The position numbers and the translations under genes were made by a program. DNA of 54,448 nucleotides, from assembly GCA_020629035.1 (NCBI GenBank), contig JAHDEC010000019.1:1-54448 (forward strand). The letters are read 5' to 3'. Source of the DNA: Saprospiraceae bacterium (GTDB lineage Bacteria > Bacteroidota > Bacteroidia > Chitinophagales > Saprospiraceae). Below are positions 17,791 through 26,714 of the stretch, piece by piece; position 1 is the first letter of the stretch; every line of letters begins with the position of its first letter. The notes beneath the pieces are model-generated. The model was not told the DNA's origin, did no database searches, and saw nothing but the letters and a program-made list of their open reading frames with translations.

Positions 17791-20010
17791 ATGATAGCAT
17801 TAATCAAGGAATCACTTAATATAGATCCTATAAACCTTACGCCATTAGAAGGCTATGAGAGTCAAAACTTCTTAGTAGAAACAGTTGATAATAAGTATCT
17901 AGTTAAACTATATAAATCACCTAAACTCTTAGCTCAAATTAAGGAGGAGCAACGAATCATTGATGAGTTATCCCAAGGTTTGTCTTTTGATCTTCCTAAT
18001 CAGTTAAAACCTATAACCATTTTACACGATGGTTCTTTTTTACGGACATGTAAATATATCGAGGGTACATTCTTAGACAAAGTAAAGTTGACTTTTCCTC
18101 TCCTAATTGATTATGGACAATCGATAGCAAAAATGCATATTGGATTGCAGACTATGTCATCTACAGAAATTAAAGTCAAGAGGAGCACTTGGGACTTACA
18201 ATATGCCCTTGACAACTCTGTAAAATTAAAGCATATTAAAGAAAGGCATGATCAGAAATTAGTCCATTACTACTTAGACCAGTTTAAACATGATCTCTTA
18301 ACGAAACTTGCTTCCTTGCCGCAAAGCCTTATTCATGGAGATTTAAACGAAAACAATGTTTTAATCAATCAAGATAAACTAGCCGGAATAATAGATTTTG
18401 GAGATTGCTCTTATGGTGCAAGAGTAAACGATGTGGCTATTGCTCTATGCTACTTATTAATGATTGGCAAACTCGAGTTTACTGAATTGCTTCCATTTGT
18501 GAAGGCCTACCATGACATTAGTCCATTAAGTATAGAAGAACTTGATGCCATTTATATTTTAATTGCGACTAGACTCTGTGTTTCTGTGCTGCACTCTGCA
18601 GAAGCTAAATCATCAGGAAAAGACACGGCCTATATTTTAATCAGCGAGAAGCCTGCTTGGCGCTTAATCCGCAAATGGATGACCACTAACCCCATAAAGA
18701 TTAAAAACTTACTTAGAGAAGCTGTAGGCTATGAAAAAATACCAACAACTACATTAGCAATCTCAACTAAAAGAGCAAATCAAATTGGTTATGGTTTAAG
18801 CTTGAGCTATAATGAAGCGATTCACATGAAATCTGCCGCTTTTCAATATATGTATGATGCGCAGGGCAACACTTATTTGGATGCATATAATAATATCCCA
18901 TTGATTGGGCATTCCCATCCACGAATTGCTGAAACTATTTCAAGAAAAGCTCGAAAACTAAATACAAATACTAGATATCACTATGATGAAATGACCAATT
19001 ATAGTGAACATCTACTCTCCTATTTCCCTAAGAAACTTTCGCGATTGTATCTAGTTAACTCTGGAAGTGCAGCAAGTGACCTGGCCACTAGATTGGCGAG
19101 AACTCATACAGGGAGAAATACTATGGCCGTAAGTGATCATGGCTATCATGGCAATTCTAACTTGGGTGTGGAATTAAGCCCGTATAAGTTTAATGGAAAA
19201 GGTGGCAACGGAGCAAGCTCCAATATCATTACTCTCAAATTAGCCAAAGAATATAATGGTACATTTAAAACGAGTGAAGAGTATTTGAATGATGCGCTTA
19301 ATATACTTAATAACAACATTGAACAAAATAATAAACCAGCTGCCCTAATTACCGAATGCATCTCCGGTTGTGGAGGACAAGTGCCCCTAATAAAAGGCTA
19401 TCTCAAAAGTCTAAGCTTATACTTAAAAACTGAGGGCATCCTATTAATAACTGATGAGGTCCAGACCGGATTTGGAAGATTAGGGGTAAATTTTTGGGGT
19501 TTCGAAATGATGGACGTTGTACCTGATATTGTTGTACTCGGAAAACCAATGGGAAATGGACACCCAATCGGTGCAGTAGTAACTACTGAAGAAATATCTA
19601 GATCCTTCGATAATGGAATGGAGTTTTTCAGTTCATTCGGTGGTAATCCAATCTCATGTGCCATTGGAAAAACAGTGCTTGAGGTAGTGGAGCAAGAAGG
19701 TTCGCAAGTAGCTGCAAAAGAAGTAGGAAACTATTTTAAATCTGAATTAGCATCTTTACAAGCTAAGCATCCTGTGATTGGAGATGTCAGAGGTGCTGGT
19801 TTATTTCTGGGTATAGAATTTAATAACACCTCAGCCTATAGTTCGACCTTAGTTGCAAAAAAGGTTAAGGAACAAATGAAGCAACAGTTTATCTTAACGA
19901 GTACCGATGGCCCACTAGATAATGTATTGAAAATAAAGCCACCTTTATGTTTTAACAAATCTAATGTGGATCAATTTGTCGATGAGCTAGCTAAGATCTT
20001 AATCAAATAA
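17791..20010 (+). CDS. Fusion of APH-family kinase and class III PLP aminotransferase (phospho-lyase-like)
   Basis: This 739-residue protein joins two enzymes. Residues 1-about 300 are an aminoglycoside-phosphotransferase/choline-kinase fold, with the catalytic loop HGDLNENN (His182, Asp184) and Mg-binding IIDFGD (Asp202). Residues about 310-739 are a fold-type I, class III aminotransferase, with DEVQTGFGRLG (Asp555, which contacts PLP) and GKPMGNGHPIGAV, where Lys585 is the expected Schiff-base lysine. Human HYKK (hydroxylysine kinase) and the phospho-lyases ETNPPL and PHYKPL are the separate relatives of the two halves. The fusion suggests that the first half phosphorylates an amino alcohol or hydroxy-amino acid and the second half eliminates phosphate. 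The substrate is not shown by the sequence. Simple transamination remains possible for the C-terminal half. Confidence 0.88.
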   Translation: MIALIKESLNIDPINLTPLEGYESQNFLVETVDNKYLVKLYKSPKLLAQIKEEQRIIDELSQGLSFDLPNQLKPITILHDGSFLRTCKYIEGTFLDKVKLTFPLLIDYGQSIAKMHIGLQTMSSTEIKVKRSTWDLQYALDNSVKLKHIKERHDQKLVHYYLDQFKHDLLTKLASLPQSLIHGDLNENNVLINQDKLAGIIDFGDCSYGARVNDVAIALCYLLMIGKLEFTELLPFVKAYHDISPLSIEELDAIYILIATRLCVSVLHSAEAKSSGKDTAYILISEKPAWRLIRKWMTTNPIKIKNLLREAVGYEKIPTTTLAISTKRANQIGYGLSLSYNEAIHMKSAAFQYMYDAQGNTYLDAYNNIPLIGHSHPRIAETISRKARKLNTNTRYHYDEMTNYSEHLLSYFPKKLSRLYLVNSGSAASDLATRLARTHTGRNTMAVSDHGYHGNSNLGVELSPYKFNGKGGNGASSNIITLKLAKEYNGTFKTSEEYLNDALNILNNNIEQNNKPAALITECISGCGGQVPLIKGYLKSLSLYLKTEGILLITDEVQTGFGRLGVNFWGFEMMDVVPDIVVLGKPMGNGHPIGAVVTTEEISRSFDNGMEFFSSFGGNPISCAIGKTVLEVVEQEGSQVAAKEVGNYFKSELASLQAKHPVIGDVRGAGLFLGIEFNNTSAYSSTLVAKKVKEQMKQQFILTSTDGPLDNVLKIKPPLCFNKSNVDQFVDELAKILIK

Positions 20011-20040
20011 AAAAGAGCCTCTTTTTGAAGAGACTCTTTT
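20011..20040. terminator. Bidirectional Rho-independent terminator
   Basis: Lying between convergent genes, AAAAGAG/CTCTTTT with an inner CTCTT/GAGA extension forms a long hairpin flanked by A on the left and T on the right. It can serve the kinase/PLP fusion (plus) and the lamin-tail protein (minus). Confidence 0.8.
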
Positions 20041-20059
20041 ATTTTTTTCCAATGTTGTT

Positions 20060-21982
20060 TTACAGCTTTACAAACTTGTTTATTACATAAGCATTATCTG
20101 CTTTTATTTTAAGATAATACATTCCCGATGGAAATTCACTTACATCCAAATCACCATTGGATACATTTAAATTCCAAACTCGGCCTTGTGCATTTAGTAT
20201 TTGGACATTCTTTGAGATCTGTAAATCTGTTGTTAATCTTAAAATATCCTGCACTGGATTAGGACTCAAAAGTACTTCAGATGGATCTAGGAGATCCTTA
20301 TTAGAAGAAATAGGAATGAAGTCCGCTCCATATCTTGGTAGTAATTGATAGCCTTCAGAAAAAGGTGTTTCGGCATCAAACTGCCCACCGATGCCTATTA
20401 CATGGAATGCACCTTCAGGTGCAGGCTCCGAATATAGCTCCATATCGTTATCGATCCTAACAACAATGGTTTCAGATCCATTAGTTACATCCACATTAAA
20501 TCCAGGACCTGCATTAGTCCATTGTGATGGATCCACTAAACTAGCATTATCAAAACGTACCAATCTAGATTCCGTATCTTCTCCTAATGAAGTGGTAATC
20601 GACGGATCAACTAATGGATTCCCATTCGTAAGCAAAGTAGCATTGTCAATATAAATTTGAGCAAGTCCATTAAACTGTCCTAGGTTTCCTGTGAGCTCTA
20701 CCCAATCTCCCTCTGTCACTTCATAACCAAAATCATCAGCGGCTGAGAAAACTCCAATCCCTGCACTATTATCATTGTTAATAACAGTGAATTGCAAGCC
20801 ACCCGGTCTAAGGTTTATCCCATAAACGATTGCCTGAATTTTTACATATTCATCATTCATAATTAATACACCATCACTATCGGTTTGGATTACATCTGCC
20901 AAATTAGATACTCCAACATCCGGAGTAAAGCAGATGGTTGGCGTATTTGGTCCTGCCTTTAATTCTAATCCATCATACATGTATGATCCATCAGATGGAC
21001 ACCAATTATCTTGTGTATCATTACTCGCGCCTAATGCTATAACTCCTATAGACTGTGTAGTTCCAGCAATTGATTCTTTCCAATCTGAAGAATACCTTAC
21101 TGTATCTATAATTGCTCCATCCATTGAAGTGAGTGAAATTAAATCGCCTGTGTCATCCAATCCAGCACCATCCCAATCCATAGCAGTTTGGTCAGGAAAC
21201 GCTGCAGCAAATTCATCTGCATCTGTGGAGATGGTGAAATAAGCATCTGGCATCAACATAGGTCCGCCATTAAACGTAAATGAACTTGTGGTGATATTTA
21301 TCGTGCTCATATCTACTGGCTCTAGTCCATTATTATATATTTCGACAAAATCGTAATTATCATTAGAGCTTTCGAACAAAATTTCACTTATGACCAACTG
21401 TGGTAGTGGTTCGCTGGCATCACATTCAACGGTGTTAGCAACTCCGGGTGTTCCTAAGAAATCAGCTCCATTTATAACGACTCCTGTGTTATTTACAGCC
21501 GCTTCCCAAACATGACCATCTGCATTATCCGCTGATAAATCACACAATTCAATACTTGCTCCAGCCCCATTGGTGCCTTCTTCAAATGTAGGCCATAATC
21601 CATCTGTTTTGTAATCGATAAAATCAACTACATTTCCATCAGCATCGACAATCTCAATATCTTCACCTCCATTACTCATGGCACCGCCTTCCCATTCTAT
21701 GGAATTTACTCCAAAAACACTCAACATGCTTACACTACTCTTTGCTGTTAATAGATAACCATTCGGAGCAATGTTTACATTACCAAAAGTCAGTTCGACA
21801 CCTTGAGTAAAACTATAACCTTCTAGGTTAATTGCGTTTTCTGTGCTATTATAAAGTTCAATGTATTCTAATGAATCAGCACCTGATTCTGGTGGATTAT
21901 AACTTACTTCAGAAATCACTATTTGTGCTTGTGTACTGAAAAAGCATAACAATAAAACGAGTGTTGTAAAAATATTCTTCAT
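20060..21982 (-). CDS. Secreted T9SS protein with two lamin-tail domains
   Basis: This 640-residue protein has a signal peptide (1-19, ending STQA). It carries two lamin-tail domains (LTD), about 20-150 (IVISEVSYNPPESGADSLE, YIELYNSTENAINLEGY) and about 195-320 (LVISEILFESSNDNYDFVE). A region at about 355-550 with VKIQAIVYGINLRPGG and GDWVELTGNLGQFNGLAQI resembles the OB-fold seen in secreted nuclease-like proteins. It ends in a type A T9SS sorting domain (LSPNPVQDILRL near 575, closing VINKFVKL). LTDs are ligand- or surface-binding beta-sandwiches common in secreted Bacteroidota proteins, often beside nucleases or phosphatases. No nuclease domain is present here, so this copy is probably a binding protein. 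It lies downstream of the TonB-receptor gene but a terminator separates them. Confidence 0.86.
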   Translation of the reverse strand: MKNIFTTLVLLLCFFSTQAQIVISEVSYNPPESGADSLEYIELYNSTENAINLEGYSFTQGVELTFGNVNIAPNGYLLTAKSSVSMLSVFGVNSIEWEGGAMSNGGEDIEIVDADGNVVDFIDYKTDGLWPTFEEGTNGAGASIELCDLSADNADGHVWEAAVNNTGVVINGADFLGTPGVANTVECDASEPLPQLVISEILFESSNDNYDFVEIYNNGLEPVDMSTINITTSSFTFNGGPMLMPDAYFTISTDADEFAAAFPDQTAMDWDGAGLDDTGDLISLTSMDGAIIDTVRYSSDWKESIAGTTQSIGVIALGASNDTQDNWCPSDGSYMYDGLELKAGPNTPTICFTPDVGVSNLADVIQTDSDGVLIMNDEYVKIQAIVYGINLRPGGLQFTVINNDNSAGIGVFSAADDFGYEVTEGDWVELTGNLGQFNGLAQIYIDNATLLTNGNPLVDPSITTSLGEDTESRLVRFDNASLVDPSQWTNAGPGFNVDVTNGSETIVVRIDNDMELYSEPAPEGAFHVIGIGGQFDAETPFSEGYQLLPRYGADFIPISSNKDLLDPSEVLLSPNPVQDILRLTTDLQISKNVQILNAQGRVWNLNVSNGDLDVSEFPSGMYYLKIKADNAYVINKFVKL

Positions 21983-22030
21983 GGCTAGTTATTAATTTGA
22001 CTGTAAATTAAGAAAGCGAATTGATTACAC

Positions 22031-22061
22031 AAAAAAAGTCGACGCTATTAAACGTCGACTT
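22031..22061 (-). terminator. Rho-independent terminator of the TonB-receptor gene
   Basis: A perfect nine-pair stem AAGTCGACG/CGTCGACTT with an eight-base loop is followed, on the minus strand, by a run of T (seven A at 22031-22037 on the plus strand). It lies 28 bases past the receptor stop codon. Confidence 0.88.
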
Positions 22062-22088
22062 CAATAAATAATAGTTGTTTATCTCTAT

Positions 22089-24794
22089 TTAGAAATTATA
22101 TCTAATTGATGCATTCCAAGTTCTTCCGAACCCAAACCATACATAATTATTTTTGTTAATCCCGTTATACAAATCTGCTTCTGGAGTTCCTTCAGGAGCA
22201 AAAATATTTGTTTGAGACTCAGCGATATATTCTGTATCAAGAAGATTATTTATGTTGGCTCTAAATGTGATGTTATGACCGTTGTTTAATCCTAACTCAT
22301 AAGTAAGTCCAGCATCTAATAAATTGTAAGCTGGAAGTTCTAATGCGCCATCATTTTCTTCTTCTAAAAATGCATCTCCTGTGATGTCAAAGTCTGCATA
22401 TAAATTATCGAAAAATAACCAATCAAAATCAATAGATAAGCCTTCAATGATTGTGTAATCTACACCGATTGCTCCTGTTGATTGTGCCGCATCACCAACC
22501 TTAACATCTTGAATATATAATGTTGCTTCACCAATTAGATCTTGGTTATCATCAAAAACTTGAGCGTTAGTATTGTCAGAGTAAACCCAGTTACCCAAAG
22601 ACATCATACCTCTAATCTTTAAGTTATCAATTGGTCTAACCGTAACGTCTAATTCTACTCCACTGTGATTATTCGCCAAATCAGAGAATACAGCCGTACC
22701 TTCCATTCCTGCTCCCAATTCTACACCTCTCGACAACCATCTATTAGTCCAAATCGTGTTATAAAGATTTACATTAGCAGTAACCTTTCTATGTCTAAAG
22801 CCATATCCTAACTCGAAAGAGGTGATTTGCTCGTTTTCAACATCTTCATTGATTGTCTGTCCAAAGTTTGGAAAAACAGCATCAAATAGTGGTTGCTTTC
22901 TAATATGTCCAGCGTTAGCAAAAACATTGTGATTAGCATCAATATTAAAATTAATACCACCTTTTAAGAAGCCACCCGTCATAGTATGAGTGTCCGATTG
23001 TTGCTCATCACCTGAGTAGCTAAAGAAATCTTCTCTTTGATAACTCTGATTAGAAATTCCTAATTGTACAACTCCAGTAAATTGATCAGTAGCATACTCC
23101 ACTAATCCATTAGCACCTAACCATCCAACATTACCAATATTGAAATAATTGATTTTCTCATCAACATTGATATTAGCAAAAGGACTAGCAGCCGTTTCAT
23201 TTACTAAAATTCTATCTGGGTTATTGTCATCTCCGGTAGAGTAATAACCATCTAAACCTAATTTGTCATTAAGAATTCTATAGTGTAATCCACTGTATGA
23301 TCTACCATCAATTCCTACTCCAACCGTCAAGTTACCAATACGTTTTTCTAAGTTAGATATAACTCCATACCAGTTGTGTGAATTAATAGATGACCTTCTA
23401 ATAGAACTATTAGAGTTTACTCCATCATCACTGTAGCCATTTGAACCAATTACTCCTGTAGCTCCATCTGTAGATCCTGTGTACGTGCTTCCTGACTGGT
23501 TATTTTCGATGATTCCATCAAAGTCTATTAAACCATCTTCAGTTCTGTAATCAAGTGTATCTTCAATGATTGCAGAAGTAAAGTCTTCTCTAAAAGGATA
23601 AATTTCAAAATTTCTTCCTCTAGGACCAGTTCCTCCACCTCTTCCCCAAGAACCGTATACTACGGTTGCTAAGCTTAAGTCATTTCCTAAATCCCAATCC
23701 CAGTTTACAGAAGCAATAGGCTTGTTATAAAAGTTTCTTCGGTAAGTAAACTCTTCTCCATCTCTTAAACCCCAATCACCATTAAATCTTCGATCAATTC
23801 CTTCATCTCCGAAATTTTCGTAATCTCTAATACTTAACCAAGCATCTCGCTGGTGGTGCCATTGGGAAGCTCCAACAAAACTTGCGTTGAATTTATGCTT
23901 ATCTCCTGGAGCAAATCCTAGGGAGAATAAGTAATTATATCCTTCACCTTTTGTTCCGTCCACATATCCATTACCTTGCCATCTACCTAATAAAACTCCC
24001 GCTGAAAAACCATTACCTAGTTCTCCTGTATCATAAGCTAATGTGGTTTTTAAATATCCATCATTTCCAACTCCCACATTTGCAAAACCTCCTTGATCCT
24101 TATCAGTTGATTTGGTAACGATATTGATCGTTCCTCCTACAGATGGTACTGCTAATCTAGATGCTCCAATTCCACGCTGGATTTCTACACCTGAGGCAAC
24201 ATCTTGTAGACCTGCCCAGTTAGACCAATAAACCCAACCATTCTCCATGTCATTTACAGGCTGACCATTAATGATTACAGCTGTATTACTCTGATTAAAA
24301 CCTCTAACATTAATTCTTGAATCTCCATATCCACCTCCTTGTTTAGTGGCATAAATAGAAGGTGTCAATTTCATAACTTCAGGAAACTCTTGGTTACCCA
24401 ATTTCAATTGAATATCACGCTGGTTTACTAGTGACGATGCAACTGGTGTTTGACGATCTTTTACTAAATCGATAACTCCAGATACAACAATTTCTTCTAA
24501 ACCAAAACCGGCACCTAAGCCAATATTTCCAAGGTTACCAGTCTCTACAATTTCTATAACTCGCTCGTTATAGCCAATGTAAGAGATAATAACATCATCA
24601 CCATTATTTGCTGATAATGTAAATCCGCCATCAATGTCCGTGATAGTTCCAGTAGTGGAACCTTTAATCATGACGGTTGCACCAACCATTGGTTCTCCCG
24701 TTTCTTCATCAATGACTTTTCCAGAAATTGTACTTTGTCCAAAAAGGAAAGCTGAACTACAAAGAAATAGTAGTAGTGTAATAAGTTTTTTCAT
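22089..24794 (-). CDS. TonB-dependent receptor with N-terminal carboxypeptidase-regulatory domain
   Basis: This 901-residue outer-membrane protein begins at the ATG at 24794 (MKKLITLLLFLCSSAFLFG), eleven codons after the first in-frame ATG, because this gives a proper signal peptide. A carboxypeptidase-regulatory-like domain (about 20-95, with GKVIDEETGEPMVGATVMIKG) precedes the plug (DRQTPVASSLVNQ, VMKLTPSIYATKQGGGYG, NVRGFNQSNTAVIINGQPVN, GGTINIVTKS). The 22-strand barrel ends in SIRYNF with the terminal Phe typical of barrel assembly. No SusD-like lipoprotein gene is adjacent, so this is a stand-alone receptor and not a SusCD pair. Its substrate cannot be inferred. It is closed by a terminator at 22031. 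Confidence 0.93.
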   Translation of the reverse strand: MKKLITLLLFLCSSAFLFGQSTISGKVIDEETGEPMVGATVMIKGSTTGTITDIDGGFTLSANNGDDVIISYIGYNERVIEIVETGNLGNIGLGAGFGLEEIVVSGVIDLVKDRQTPVASSLVNQRDIQLKLGNQEFPEVMKLTPSIYATKQGGGYGDSRINVRGFNQSNTAVIINGQPVNDMENGWVYWSNWAGLQDVASGVEIQRGIGASRLAVPSVGGTINIVTKSTDKDQGGFANVGVGNDGYLKTTLAYDTGELGNGFSAGVLLGRWQGNGYVDGTKGEGYNYLFSLGFAPGDKHKFNASFVGASQWHHQRDAWLSIRDYENFGDEGIDRRFNGDWGLRDGEEFTYRRNFYNKPIASVNWDWDLGNDLSLATVVYGSWGRGGGTGPRGRNFEIYPFREDFTSAIIEDTLDYRTEDGLIDFDGIIENNQSGSTYTGSTDGATGVIGSNGYSDDGVNSNSSIRRSSINSHNWYGVISNLEKRIGNLTVGVGIDGRSYSGLHYRILNDKLGLDGYYSTGDDNNPDRILVNETAASPFANINVDEKINYFNIGNVGWLGANGLVEYATDQFTGVVQLGISNQSYQREDFFSYSGDEQQSDTHTMTGGFLKGGINFNIDANHNVFANAGHIRKQPLFDAVFPNFGQTINEDVENEQITSFELGYGFRHRKVTANVNLYNTIWTNRWLSRGVELGAGMEGTAVFSDLANNHSGVELDVTVRPIDNLKIRGMMSLGNWVYSDNTNAQVFDDNQDLIGEATLYIQDVKVGDAAQSTGAIGVDYTIIEGLSIDFDWLFFDNLYADFDITGDAFLEEENDGALELPAYNLLDAGLTYELGLNNGHNITFRANINNLLDTEYIAESQTNIFAPEGTPEADLYNGINKNNYVWFGFGRTWNASIRYNF

Positions 24795-24889
24795 ATTGAT
24801 TTTTTTGTTAATGCTAATGTAAATCAAATTAAGAAAATACTTATATGTTTTATATTAATACTTTATCAACAGAATATCAACATTTTGTT

Positions 24890-25825
24890 CTATTCAGGTT
24901 TGAAAATCTCTGCCATCATACATCGAACACTACCTCCGCCAAATCGTTCTATTGTGGGAATAGGAATTACTAAAGTCTCAGTCAACTGATGTAATGCTTC
25001 TAATTGGTTATTTTCCAATGACTTAAAAGCTGTCTCAGACATCACCAAATATGGCTTTCTTGCCTTATTCTTAACTTGAAGCATGTTGCCGGCAAATTGT
25101 TCGACTTGTTGCATGCTGATATCAACTATTTGTTTGCCTGTCCTATTTAAAATTTCAACCACTTCTGCTCGTTGAGTTTCATCCTTGATGGTATCTAAGC
25201 TGATTACTGCCAAATTCTCACCTAAGGCCATCATTACATTTGTATGATATATATCCTGGCCATTTTTATCTACCGAATTAAAGCTTACTTTTTGGTATCC
25301 CATTCTGATACAAAAATCCGTGAGTACTTGATCATCGGTTCTCGGACTTAAACAAGCGTAGCAGATTTTATGTACACGATCGATAATCATACTACCTGTA
25401 CCCTCTAAATATTTAGCCTGTTTTTCGTAGGCCTCTAGTGCAATCTTGTGAGTGTAACCATAAGCTTCGATTAGATTATTTAGAAAAGATGGTACTCGTT
25501 CAATCCGTCGATTCTCAGCATACATAGGATAACTGATAATCTCACCACTCGTGTGGCAACTAAACCAATTATTAGGGAAAACAGCATCGGGTTTAACTGG
25601 TGAAGCATCGTCTTCCATTACAATGATATCTATTCCTTTTGCTCTGAGTAATTCGACCATATTATCAAATTCCTCTAAAGCGGCTCGTTTGATTTGTTCT
25701 ACTTCTTGGGCTCCTTCAGCGTCTTGGAAAGCATTACTCGCAGCTGTCTCTACATTGAAACCAAAACTTGCTGGTCTTACCATCACTATCGTATCTGTAA
25801 TTGTCGATGCTGCTTGCTTCTTCAT
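24890..25825 (-). CDS. ctlX: CtlX-like guanidino/ureido hydrolase (amidinotransferase superfamily)
   Basis: This 311-residue cytosolic enzyme belongs to the guanidino-modifying superfamily that includes arginine deiminase and DDAH. The catalytic set is visible: Asp80 in KPDAVFPNNWFS, Glu141 in LEGTGSM, His194 in DIYHTNVMMALG and Cys302 in GGGSVRCMMAEI. The overall pattern fits the citrulline-utilising hydrolase CtlX known from Francisella. That family is reported to act on citrulline; guanidino substrates such as methylated arginines or arginine are possible. Its ATG overlaps the stop of the upstream transporter by four bases (ATGA), so the two are translationally coupled. The symbol rests on family resemblance only. 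Confidence 0.82.
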   Translation of the reverse strand: MKKQAASTITDTIVMVRPASFGFNVETAASNAFQDAEGAQEVEQIKRAALEEFDNMVELLRAKGIDIIVMEDDASPVKPDAVFPNNWFSCHTSGEIISYPMYAENRRIERVPSFLNNLIEAYGYTHKIALEAYEKQAKYLEGTGSMIIDRVHKICYACLSPRTDDQVLTDFCIRMGYQKVSFNSVDKNGQDIYHTNVMMALGENLAVISLDTIKDETQRAEVVEILNRTGKQIVDISMQQVEQFAGNMLQVKNKARKPYLVMSETAFKSLENNQLEALHQLTETLVIPIPTIERFGGGSVRCMMAEIFKPE

Positions 25826-26592
25826 ATGCTTGCTTCTTGTTTTAATTTATTGGCCAATGTTACTCCCAGATATCTATCTATCCAATGATGGGCCAAATAT
25901 ATGACCGGTGTCAATAAAATAGCCATAATAAACTTATAAAAATAATTTACGAATCCAATGGCTAGCACTCGTGTTAAGGGCCAGTCCGATCCGATATAAA
26001 ACGCGATGATCAACACCACGAAACTATCTATAAATTGTGAAATTAGGGTCGATCCAGTGGCTCTCAGCCAGATCTTTGATTCACCTGTAAATCGCTTTAT
26101 CCGCTGAAAGACATAAACATCCACAAACTGTCCCACTAAAAAAGCTACTAGTGAACCTACAATGATCCATAAGCCCTGCCCGAATATTTTACTAAATGCC
26201 ATGTCCATATCAGCTATTCCTAGCCCTTTATCATCTAAGCCGCTTTGAAATTGCCACCAATCATTAGGCGTTATCCAAATCGCCAAAAACACCATTACAA
26301 AAGCATAGATAATTAAACAAACCGTGAGATAAGACAATCGCCGAACTCCTTGCTTACCAAAATACTCATTAATAATATCCGTCATTACAAATACCACAGG
26401 CCACAACAAAACGCCAGCTGTCAAATTAAATCCAAGACCATCTACTCCAAAAAGTGTCCAATTGAATGACTCAAAACCGAGGGTTTTCTCAAGGGAAAAA
26501 ATCTTAATTCCAATAAATTCGGCCAAAAGCGCATTCGAAATGAAGAAACCCGATAAAATGATGAACAATTTTCCTTCTTTTCCGATATTCAT
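25822..26592 (-). CDS. yhhQ: Queuosine-precursor transporter YhhQ (Vut_1/QPTR family)
   Basis: This 256-residue membrane protein has about six hydrophobic helices and the family landmarks NALLAEFIGIKIFSL near the N-terminus, FVMTDIINEYFGKQGVRRLSY in the middle and LISQFIDSFVVLIIAFYIG in the later helices. YhhQ-type proteins import queuosine precursors (preQ0/preQ1) used to modify tRNA. Its stop overlaps the ctlX start by four bases. The pairing has no known biochemical logic, so coupling may be only genomic. The start at 26592 (MNIGKEGKLFIILSG) places the first helix at once, as expected. Confidence 0.9.
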   Translation of the reverse strand: MNIGKEGKLFIILSGFFISNALLAEFIGIKIFSLEKTLGFESFNWTLFGVDGLGFNLTAGVLLWPVVFVMTDIINEYFGKQGVRRLSYLTVCLIIYAFVMVFLAIWITPNDWWQFQSGLDDKGLGIADMDMAFSKIFGQGLWIIVGSLVAFLVGQFVDVYVFQRIKRFTGESKIWLRATGSTLISQFIDSFVVLIIAFYIGSDWPLTRVLAIGFVNYFYKFIMAILLTPVIYLAHHWIDRYLGVTLANKLKQEASI

Positions 26593-26646
26593 ATGGTAAA
26601 TAAACTAAGCAAAGTAATTTTTATCTAAGATAGTTTAAGTCAATAA

Positions 26647-26676
26647 TTAGTTAGACAACTTTAAGAATTACATTTG
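26647..26676 (+). promoter_or_regulatory. Promoter of the hscA-like/AAA+ ATPase operon
   Basis: TTA (26647-26649), a 19-base spacer and TACATTTG (26669-26676) match the Bacteroidota promoter consensus with one mismatch in the upstream box. The ATG follows 38 bases after the downstream box. Confidence 0.45.
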
Positions 26677-26714
26677 CAGTCTATTTTCATTTTTGTGAAA
26701 TCCTAAGACCTCAA

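Noticed and set aside
22089-24794. Possible SusC of a SusCD polysaccharide locus
   Set aside because: No SusD-like lipoprotein is next to it and the neighbours are a lamin-tail protein and ctlX, so it is called as a stand-alone TonB receptor.
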